From Rickettsiales bacterium (GTDB lineage Bacteria > Pseudomonadota > Alphaproteobacteria > Rickettsiales > Anaplasmataceae): a DNA stretch of 12,733 bases. Where the stretch lies: contig JAITUS010000082.1 of NCBI GenBank assembly GCA_031286185.1, positions 1 to 12,733 on the forward strand. The letters are read 5' to 3'. Of this stretch, positions 6,786-12,733 are shown one piece after another (within the stretch, counting starts at the first letter, position 1; each line of letters begins with the position of its first letter). The notes under the pieces are model-generated. The model had not been told where the DNA came from. It did no database searches and saw nothing but the letters and a program-made list of their open reading frames with translations. The position numbers and the translations under genes are program-made.

Positions 6786-9386
6786 CTAAGTCAAGAGAAG
6801 TATATAGCTCAACACTCCACCACTCATTAAGTATTTCATCTCAGTTGCAGTTTGTACACAGCACTTAAGTTGAATGGATTGCTCTGAATTATCTTTTCTT
6901 TTGATGATACATTCTAGATTTCCATTTGGCACTATTTCACCTTTTATGCTCATTATCTCACTACCATCAAATATCTTTCTGGTTACTCCATCTTGAAATG
7001 CAAGCGGAAGAACACTCATACCGACTAAGTTGGATCTGTGTATACGTTCAAAGCTTTCTGCAATTACAGCTTTAATTCCTAGCAGCGCAGTACCCTTTGC
7101 TGCCCAGTCTCTGCTTGAACCTGTGCCATATTCTTTTCCTGCAACGACAACTAATGGAACAGCTTCTTCTTTATACCGCATTGCTGCATCAAAAATTGAC
7201 ATAATCTCTTGAGAAGGAATGTGTTTTGTATAACCACCTTCATTGTTCACCATTTCGTTTCTTATTCTGATATTAGCAAAGGTTCCACGCATCATTACGT
7301 TATGGTTACCACGACGGGACCCATATGAGTTGAAATCCTGTGGTTCAATTCCAAGACCTTTCAAATATATACCCGCAGGACTATTTGAAGCAATATTTCC
7401 AGCAGGAGAAATGTGGTCAGTAGTTACACTGTCGCCAAACATTGCCAGTATTCGCGCACCCTTTATGTCGACCACGTTATTTTTATCATTCTCCGTCGAT
7501 AAATTATCAAAATAAGGAGGATTCTGTATATAAGTGCTTTCCGTATTCCAGTTATAGATTTCACTTTTCTTGCACTTTATCTTTTGCCAATTTTCGTCAC
7601 CGGAGAAAACATTCTCATACTTTTGTATGAACATCTCACGTGTTACCACATTTTTAACACAATCTTCGATTTCACTATTCGTTGGCCATATATCTTTGAG
7701 GTAAACGTCATTTCCATCCTTATCTTTGCATATAGGATCTTTTGCTAAGTCAATCTGCACAGTACCTGCAAGTGCATACACAACAACAAGCGGTGGAGAT
7801 GCTAAATAATTGGCTTTGACTAAAGGATGGATTCTTCCTTCAAAATTGCGATTACCAGATAAAACCGCGGCGATGGTTAAGTTTTTGCTTTTTATATCAT
7901 TGTCTATATCCTCATCAAGTGGACCGGAATTTCCAATGCAGGTTGTGCAACCGTATCCAACCAAATTAAAGCCTAAAGCATTTAGATCTTTCTGTAATCC
8001 TGATTTTTCTAAATATTCTGTTACAACTTGTGATCCCGGGGCGAGAGAAGTTTTAACCCAAGGCTTTGATTTTATTCCAAGTTTTATCGCATTACGAGCT
8101 ACAAGACCAGCAGCAATCATCACACTTGGGTTTGAGGTGTTGGTACAGCTTGTTATTGCTGCAATAACTACACTTCCATCTTGAAGTACATCACTTTCCT
8201 TTGACTCACTAATTGAAAATGATATAGAAAAAGACTCTGCCACTTGTGAGAGAAAAACCTTATCTTGTGGTCTTTTTGGACCAGCCATTACTGGCTCCAC
8301 GCTTGATAAATCAAGCTCTAGTACGTCAAAAAACGCCAACTCGTCACTGCTTCGCCACAGTCCTTGCTCTTTTGCATAGACTTCAACCAACTTAATCAGC
8401 TCCTCCGGCCTCCCGGTTAAGCTTAAATAATCTAGTGTTTTCTGATCAATGGGAAAAAATCCACAAGTTGCACCATACTCTGGAGCCATGTTGGCTATGG
8501 TTGCCCTATCTGCTACAGATAAATAATCCAAACCATCACCATAAAATTCCACAAACTTACCAACAACCCCTTTTGTTCTTAAGATATTTGTGACTGTTAG
8601 CACTAGATCAGTTGCGGTTACTCCTTCTGGAAGTTTTCCAATTAATTTAAATCCTACTACCTCTGGAATCACCATACTAATTGGCTGATCAAGCATCACA
8701 GACTCAGCTTCTATTCCTCCAACACCCCAACCCAGAACCGATAAACTATTCACCATAGTAGTGTGGCTGTCCGTACCAACTAAGGTATCTGGGTATACAA
8801 CTCCATTATCGTTACGTACAACTTGAGCTAAATACTCGATGTTTACTTGGTGGCAAATTCCCGTGCCAGGTGGCACTACTCTAAAATTTGTGAAGGATGA
8901 TTCGCCCCATTTCAAGAATTGATATCTCTCCAAATTTCTTTTTACTTCCAGTTCAACGTTTTTACCAAATGCAGAAGCATTTGCATAACTATCTACTTGA
9001 ACAGAATGGTCAATCACAAGATCAACAGGCACAGACGGATTTATTTTATTTGGATCACCTCCGCTTTTTCTCATATAACTACGCATTGAAGCTAAATCGA
9101 CAATAGCGGGAACTCCTGTAAAATCCTGCATCAATACCCTTGCTGGTTTATAGCTAATTTCGTGATCAACTTGTTTCTCAACGCAACTTGCTAGTGTTTT
9201 TATATCATCCAACTTTACGTTCACTCCATCTTCGTTGCGCAATAAATTCTCAAGCAATACCTTGAGCGAATAGGGTAATTTAGTTAGATCTATTCCTAAA
9301 AATTTACCAGCAGCCCTAAGGCTAAAGTAGCTATATGACTTTCCGTCAATGTTTAAAATTGTTTTTGAATTTAAAGAATTATTCAT
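6786..9386 (-). CDS. acnA: Aconitate hydratase (AcnA/IRP1 type)
   Basis: Interconverts citrate and isocitrate through cis-aconitate in the TCA cycle, using a [4Fe-4S] cluster. At about 866 residues it is near the usual AcnA length (about 890). Cluster ligands are the cysteines of SCTNTS (C415) and CTTC (C481, C484), numbered from the upstream GTG. Other signatures are QDFTGVPAIVDLA (88-100), DHSVQVD (127-133), GTDSHTTM (205-212), GNRNFEGRIHP (512-522), GDSVTTDHISPAGNI (652-666) and the swivel-domain EYGTGSSRDWAAKGT (753-767). The frame is unbroken. A GTG at 9389 abuts the ATG at 9384-9386; neither has a strong Shine-Dalgarno, so I chose the ATG. It stands alone, with no operon partner, between the MFS remnant and structured intergenic DNA. 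It is one of the central carbon enzymes kept by these symbionts. Confidence 0.97.
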   Translation of the reverse strand: MNNSLNSKTILNIDGKSYSYFSLRAAGKFLGIDLTKLPYSLKVLLENLLRNEDGVNVKLDDIKTLASCVEKQVDHEISYKPARVLMQDFTGVPAIVDLASMRSYMRKSGGDPNKINPSVPVDLVIDHSVQVDSYANASAFGKNVELEVKRNLERYQFLKWGESSFTNFRVVPPGTGICHQVNIEYLAQVVRNDNGVVYPDTLVGTDSHTTMVNSLSVLGWGVGGIEAESVMLDQPISMVIPEVVGFKLIGKLPEGVTATDLVLTVTNILRTKGVVGKFVEFYGDGLDYLSVADRATIANMAPEYGATCGFFPIDQKTLDYLSLTGRPEELIKLVEVYAKEQGLWRSSDELAFFDVLELDLSSVEPVMAGPKRPQDKVFLSQVAESFSISFSISESKESDVLQDGSVVIAAITSCTNTSNPSVMIAAGLVARNAIKLGIKSKPWVKTSLAPGSQVVTEYLEKSGLQKDLNALGFNLVGYGCTTCIGNSGPLDEDIDNDIKSKNLTIAAVLSGNRNFEGRIHPLVKANYLASPPLVVVYALAGTVQIDLAKDPICKDKDGNDVYLKDIWPTNSEIEDCVKNVVTREMFIQKYENVFSGDENWQKIKCKKSEIYNWNTESTYIQNPPYFDNLSTENDKNNVVDIKGARILAMFGDSVTTDHISPAGNIASNSPAGIYLKGLGIEPQDFNSYGSRRGNHNVMMRGTFANIRIRNEMVNNEGGYTKHIPSQEIMSIFDAAMRYKEEAVPLVVVAGKEYGTGSSRDWAAKGTALLGIKAVIAESFERIHRSNLVGMSVLPLAFQDGVTRKIFDGSEIMSIKGEIVPNGNLECIIKRKDNSEQSIQLKCCVQTATEMKYLMSGGVLSYILLLT

Positions 9387-9448
9387 CACGTATAACCATT
9401 ATTTAAATGAAAAGACCCACAATCTTACCATTGCTGCAAAAACTTCAG

Positions 9449-9477
9449 GAATAAACATATTTAATCCTGATTGTCAA
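9449..9477 (-). promoter_or_regulatory. Candidate acnA promoter
   Basis: On the minus strand a consensus TTGACA (9472-9477) is followed after 17 nt by TTATTC (9449-9454), or after 18 nt by TATTCC. It lies about 60 bp upstream of the acnA start. The -35 is perfect and the -10 is mediocre. Confidence 0.4.
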
Positions 9478-9593
9478 CAGTAAACTGAGGTAAACCTGCT
9501 AACCATTTCATGTCAAGTTTGATGAAAGAAAAATAATTGCGGTAGCTGGCTGGATTCAGATTTTTTAGCCATAGAAACAGAACAAAAAACTAC

Positions 9594-9622
9594 TTGACAA
9601 ATTCTGCCAACTCCCTTATCAT
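9594..9622 (+). promoter_or_regulatory. Strong sigma70-type promoter P1 with no downstream CDS
   Basis: TTGACA (9594-9599), a 17-nt spacer and TATCAT (9617-9622). The spacer ends in CTCCCT, as in the related promoter at 9912. No plus-strand gene follows, so its product may be a non-coding RNA, or it may be a promoter carried by a repeat. Confidence 0.5.
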
Positions 9623-9628
9623 AGTACT

Positions 9629-9860
9629 ATGGGTGTTTTAAGCCTAAAATTTATCTTTAATCTTTGTGTTAAGTGACAAAAGCACAGTATAAAACAAGGC
9701 GTATTATGTTTTATTTTTGCAGCATGGACACTGCATGTCTTTATAAATTTTTGTCTACATTAGCTGGACTTCGCTTATTAAGCGGTGTAAAAGAGAACCG
9801 GACGCCAAGTTTTTGAGAGAACAGTAAACAACTCACGTTGCGAGGTTTTTTTGTCTTTTT
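9629..9860 (+). ncRNA. Possible structured small RNA
   Basis: This is the predicted transcript of the promoter at 9594. Pairing blocks are visible: GGCGT (9698-9702) with ACGCC (9802-9806) closes a domain of about 110 nt. Inside it are the hairpins TGCAG/CTGCA (9718-9722 and 9731-9735) and CGCTT/AAGCG with an ATT loop (9772-9784). After AACTCACGTTGCGAGG, which can form only a weak hairpin, comes T7, then a longer T-run, consistent with a weak intrinsic terminator. No frame looks coding. I recall similar sequence between genes in other Wolbachia, so a dispersed repeat is an equally good reading. It does not show the conserved cores of tmRNA, RNase P RNA or SRP RNA. Confidence 0.25.
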
Positions 9861-9909
9861 TTTAAATTAGTTAAAAATTTAACCAATCTCATTTTTTTAC
9901 AAAAAAATT

Positions 9910-9986
9910 GCTTGACAAACTTCGACATCTCCCTTAATAATGACATCATGGGTATTTACAACCCCAAGGTCAGCTACTTGTCAAGC
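9910..9986 (+). repeat. 77-bp inverted-repeat-bounded block containing promoter P2
   Basis: GCTTGACAA (9910-9918) and TTGTCAAGC (9978-9986) are perfect 9-bp inverted repeats 59 bp apart. The left arm holds the -35 box of promoter P2. This could be a tiny mobile element, a paired operator, or a fold-back leader. A perfect palindrome, GGCATTAATGCC, follows at 9993-10004, just before element copy B. Confidence 0.4.
9912..9940 (+). promoter_or_regulatory. Sigma70-type promoter P2, related to P1
   Basis: TTGACA (9912-9917), a 17-nt spacer and TAATAA (9935-9940). It aligns with the promoter at 9594 across the -35, the CTCCCT spacer end, the -10 and a downstream ATGGGT, so the two are diverged copies of one promoter unit. 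No plus-strand coding sequence follows. Confidence 0.45.
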
Positions 9987-10007
9987 ATATAGGGCATTAA
10001 TGCCAAG

Positions 10008-10180
10008 GTATCTGTTCAGGGGACCGGCTAGGGAACAAGCAAAAAGGCTTTAAATGATCTATTTTTCGCCTAAAAGCGTGCAAAGTTTGACAAATCAACC
10101 ACATTACATCTTATTTAGCCCACTTTATTCTAACAATTTTGCTTATTTAACTGTTTTCTGCCGCTCCACTGAACAGATAC
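10008..10180 (-). mobile_element. Palindromic-ended MITE-like element, copy B
   Basis: The 173-bp reverse complement of copy A (5447-5620), about 97% identical by eye, with the same terminal GTATCTGTTCAG/CTGAACAGATAC. The flanks read ATGCCAAG directly before and ACGCCAAG directly after, an 8-bp near-perfect direct repeat that looks like a target-site duplication. Unlike copy A, this copy therefore appears to sit at an original insertion site. Confidence 0.8.
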
Positions 10181-10206
10181 ACGCCAAGTTCCTAAAATAG
10201 ATATTG

Positions 10207-10348
10207 ACCAGGGTTTCTTTTGCTTTTTTTCTTCATTCGGTAAATTTCTTAAATACTTATTACTAAAGTAGTACCCTGGATCCCAGTGTCGGAGCACTGG
10301 GATAACACCACTTTTGCTTCAATATTCACCACGCCCCTGAATGGATAC
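10207..10348 (+). repeat. Dispersed repeat R1, copy 2, with internal palindrome
   Basis: Second copy of the block at 74-234, in the same orientation and about 21 bp shorter after its palindrome. The hairpin here is ATCCCAGTG/CACTGGGAT (10280-10288 and 10295-10303) with a 6-nt loop. It ends CCCCTGAATGGATAC, again close to the terminal sequence of the palindromic-ended elements. Confidence 0.75.
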
Positions 10349-10382
10349 AACACTATAGCTCGCACTTTTAAACCTGCTAAAA

Positions 10383-10400
10383 GTAGAGATAAAACTCTAC
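10383..10400 (-). terminator. Terminator overlapping a stop codon
   Basis: On the minus strand GTAGAG, loop TTTTAT, CTCTAC and then TTTT forms a short intrinsic terminator. Its first arm includes the TAG stop of the coiled-coil gene (10397-10399). Confidence 0.5.
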
Positions 10401-11527
10401 AGACTACTTTCAAGCAATCGCTGATTATCTTGTTGATCAACTTCAACATTGCTAAGTGTAGTATTTGCTTTGTACAAACAGTAACACCCTAATGCAAGAA
10501 AAACTGACGCAGCTACAGCAAGTGTAGCGCATATTGCTAAATAAGGCGTTGCTAAACTTGCACCAGCAGCACACACACCAGATAATATGAAAGAAGCAGA
10601 GGCATAATTTACCTTACCTTTTACTCCTTGAACATTTACTGCTGGGGGTTTTCTGTCTTTATTATCTTCCAGCTCTTTATTTTTGCTTTCAGACTCTTGC
10701 AGCTTTGTCTTCAGCTCTTTATTTTCATCTTCAAGTGCTTTCAGCTGTTGAATTTTACTTTTCAGTTCTTCATCTTTACTTTTAAGTCGTGTTTGCAGAT
10801 CCTGAATTTTATTCTCTAATTCTTTATTTTTGCTCTCAAGTTCCTTATCTTTTTCAGCCAAGCCTTGCTTTACACTACCTAGTTCCTTCTCTAATCGACC
10901 CTTTTTCTCAGTAAGTGTATTAACTTCACTGGCTTTTCTGTCTAATTCTTCCTTAAGTTCTTTACTTTTATTTTTAAATTCCTGTAGTTTTGTATGCAGC
11001 TCTTTATTTGCACTTTTAAGTGCTTCTAGCTGTTGGTTTTTATCAGCATCTCGCGTACTTCCTTTAACCATTTCACCCTCCCTAAAACTATAGCTTATAG
11101 GGTTTTGCATTAAACCCCCTATTTTACTTAAGATATCACTTTTTTCTCCTTCTGCAAGAATATTTTTTACTATCTGTTGACTAGCGACAAAACTCACAGA
11201 TTGGCCTTCGCTATAACATAAAGCTGGATTTAATCTAGCAATATCTCCAAGTTTTTTAAACTGAACATCCCCTCCTAGAGATGGTTTTACAATTCCACTA
11301 CTTCTACCTGCTGGAATTCTACCGAGGAGAAACTTTGATACTCCGGTATATTGTGTAGAAAAAGTCTCTAGTTGCTGAACTTTTGTTGTACTCTTTTTAC
11401 AGCTTAATCCTGTAACATTTCTGTCATTAGATTTATATGCATTAGGTAAAGCTGGTTCTTGCTGTGGCAAGCCCTTTTGAAAAAATCTTGCTACATTAGT
11501 GAAATCCTGTACAACTTTTCTGAACAT
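10397..11527 (-). CDS. Coiled-coil protein with C-terminal membrane hairpin
   Basis: About 376 residues from the ATG at 11525-11527 (GGGGTGA just upstream); an in-frame GTG lies two codons earlier. Numbering below is from the GTG. Residues 1-160 are a unique domain without recognised motifs. Residues 164-292 are a long heptad-rich coiled coil dominated by Lys, Glu and Leu (KELKEELDRK, NKELENKIQDLQ). After a short linker, two hydrophobic segments (about 311-331 and 333-354), rich in Ala, Cys and Ser, form a hairpin, followed by a short polar tail. I recall similar Ala/Cys-rich C-terminal hairpins in other Wolbachia proteins, but have not checked. The architecture (soluble domain, rod, membrane anchor) would suit a tether or an effector that inserts into a membrane. 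No enzyme function is evident. It is monocistronic, with its own terminator. Confidence 0.75.
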   Translation of the reverse strand: MFRKVVQDFTNVARFFQKGLPQQEPALPNAYKSNDRNVTGLSCKKSTTKVQQLETFSTQYTGVSKFLLGRIPAGRSSGIVKPSLGGDVQFKKLGDIARLNPALCYSEGQSVSFVASQQIVKNILAEGEKSDILSKIGGLMQNPISYSFREGEMVKGSTRDADKNQQLEALKSANKELHTKLQEFKNKSKELKEELDRKASEVNTLTEKKGRLEKELGSVKQGLAEKDKELESKNKELENKIQDLQTRLKSKDEELKSKIQQLKALEDENKELKTKLQESESKNKELEDNKDRKPPAVNVQGVKGKVNYASASFILSGVCAAGASLATPYLAICATLAVAASVFLALGCYCLYKANTTLSNVEVDQQDNQRLLESSL

Positions 11528-11558
11528 ATTCACCCCAGTCTATAAAGACATTATCTAT

Positions 11559-11587
11559 AGTGTACGGTATAGATTACTCTAATACAA
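11559..11587 (-). promoter_or_regulatory. Candidate promoter of the coiled-coil gene
   Basis: On the minus strand TTGTAT (11582-11587), a 17-nt spacer and TACACT (11559-11564), about 32 bp upstream of the start. TTGTGC with TATACC at 16 nt is an overlapping alternative. Only moderately close to consensus. Confidence 0.3.
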
Positions 11588-11675
11588 GCACAACTTTTTC
11601 ACCGAGACACTCTACATATTACAAAGGGAATTTATATCTTCTCTCCTTTCATACCTTAAAAATAAAATCAACTCT

Positions 11676-12615
11676 TTACTTATAGTATGCTTTAACTTTA
11701 AGTAACCAAAAGTCTACCATCCCTATTAATAAACATATAGGTATCACTAGCATAGATCTAATCATTACGTCAGTCCCATAAAATGGCTTTCCACCGACAA
11801 CTTCACCGTTCCAATAAAAATTCATTATATTTGCAATAACGACATGAAAAAAATAACCAAAACTTATAACTATAGAATTACTTACAGATCCTGCACTTGC
11901 TACTGCATCATTTTCCACACAACTTACAACTTTAGCGACCAAAGCAAGTTGGTATGTGGAAGCAAGGCCAATAATAAAGAATAATACACATGCCAGAGGT
12001 GTATTGATATCGAATATAAAAAGTAACAAGAACACAATTATCATGGCCATAGCACAAGAAATTATTATCTCATAGTGCTTGGTTGGATTCTTTGCTAATA
12101 TATAAGGAAATAATAGGTGTCCAGAGCCAAAGCCTATCAGTATCCACTTTGAAATACTATATGCAACGTGTCTATCTATGGTATACATCTCATGCAAGAA
12201 CGATGCGGACCACGCATCTACAAAGCCTTCTAATGGTCCAACCATAAAACCGCCAAACAAACCTATCAATAAAATGTTTTTATTAAATATAACTTTGCCT
12301 AAATTTTTAATGTTTAATTTTTCGTCTGAGGTACCAACTTTAGGTATAGATATAAAAGTAGTTAAAGCAAGCAATAATCCAAATATTATACATGTAGTCA
12401 GTACAGAATCCCATCCAAATTTATCAAATAAGATATGTAGTGGTTTGGTAGCAAATACACCACCTGAAATGCCAATAATAACCGATATGCTGAACATCAT
12501 GGCAAATTTTTCTCTACGGTAATAGATGCTTATTATTTTAAAGAGTCCGAGTGCTGAAGCAGAAGATCCAATACCAGTAACTACTCTCCCAACAATAGAA
12601 TCACTCCAGTCGTTA
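11676..12615 (-). pseudogene. MFS transporter interrupted by an IS5-family insertion
   Basis: The minus-strand frame is open from the insertion edge to a TAA at 11676-11678, about 313 codons, beginning NDWSDSIVGRVVTGIGSS and ending FWLLKVKAYYK. It has repeated hydrophobic helices and the GRVVTGIGSS and YYRREKFAMM segments typical of major facilitator permeases of the proline/betaine-like group. A complete gene of this type would be near 410 residues, so roughly the first 100 (about three helices) are missing or lie beyond the IS to the right. The first internal ATG (12498-12500) would give a 274-residue product, unlikely to be a working carrier. It is paralogous to the remnant at 5621-6565. 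The substrate is unknown. Confidence 0.75.
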
Positions 12616-12733
12616 GAACCTGTTTAAAATCTTCGTAATAGGAGAGAAATGAAGGGGAGAACAATCATCTGTAAGCTAGTGTTGAGTTTCCGCTCGCAAT
12701 TTTTCCACAATCGTCTGCATTTTTCTAACCAAG
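12616..12733 (-). mobile_element. End of an IS5-family insertion sequence (transposase C-terminus)
   Basis: The minus-strand frame from 12731 reads WLEKCRRLWKNCERKLNT and ends ISLLLRRF with TAA at 12624-12626. I recognise this as the C-terminus of a Wolbachia IS5-family transposase; about 35 residues are in the window and the rest lies to the right. The element edge is probably GAACCTGTTTAAAATC at 12616, so the stop codon would lie within the terminal inverted repeat. The adjacent TTA (12613-12615) would fit a TNA target duplication; the other flank is outside the window. Confidence 0.75.

Noticed and set aside
6720..6830. Short plus-strand frame (36 codons) with a hydrophobic stretch overlapping the acnA 3' end
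   Set aside because: Too short, no ribosome-binding site, and half of it is antisense to acnA.
7810..8184. Open frame of 124 codons on the plus strand inside acnA
   Set aside because: It is antisense to strongly conserved aconitase sequence, has no family features and no ribosome-binding site; a shadow of acnA codons.
12178..12522. Open frame of 114 codons on the plus strand opposite the second MFS gene
   Set aside because: Antisense to clear membrane-helix coding sequence; its composition is what the reverse complement of that gene produces.
1..12733. tRNA, rRNA, tmRNA or phage structural genes
   Set aside because: Reading both strands I found no cloverleaf ending with TTC-arm consensus, no rRNA core sequence and no phage WO structural gene in the window.

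Overview
The window reads as a piece of a Wolbachia genome (alphaproteobacterial endosymbiont of arthropods and nematodes). The evidence is AT-rich DNA, low coding density, genes eroded by frameshifts, short GC-rich palindromes scattered between genes, the C-terminus of a PD-(D/E)XK (Rpn-type) nuclease of the kind that is multicopy in Wolbachia, and the C-terminus of an IS5-family transposase that I recognise from Wolbachia. The genus call is from memory of family sequences; no search was run.

Layout. Bases 1-407 are repeat-rich intergenic DNA. A small hairpin membrane protein (408-908, minus) appears broken by two one-base deletions and a nonsense codon. pyrB (1101-1997, plus), aspartate carbamoyltransferase, has its own likely promoter and converges on a large gene (2100-4694, minus), with a hairpin terminator between them. 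The large gene encodes a roughly 860-residue protein with a gluzincin (M9 collagenase-like) zinc protease core, a duplicated N-terminal module and a furin-type RVKR site before its C-terminal domain; it is the best candidate here for a host-directed protein. After about 550 bp of palindrome-bearing intergenic DNA come a nuclease tail (5253-5446, minus), a 174-bp palindromic-ended element (5447-5620) and a decayed MFS transporter (5621-6565, plus), ending at a perfect 18-bp stem hairpin. acnA (6786-9386, minus), aconitase, is the largest housekeeping gene and is intact.

Bases 9387-10396 hold no recognisable protein gene but are highly structured. There are two related sigma70-type promoters (TTGACA, 17-nt spacer), a possible structured small RNA, a second copy of the palindromic-ended element in opposite orientation (10008-10180), and a second copy of the repeat seen at 74-234. 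Then follow a coiled-coil protein with a C-terminal membrane hairpin (10397-11527, minus) and a second MFS transporter (11676-12615, minus), cut by an IS5-family insertion that runs off the window end.

Two genes are clear housekeeping functions (pyrimidine synthesis and the TCA cycle). The rest is accessory or decaying material shaped by small mobile elements. The two inverted copies of the 173-174-bp element bracket acnA and the MFS remnant. The copy at 5447 joins two truncated, unrelated genes without matching flanks, so it looks like a rearrangement junction.
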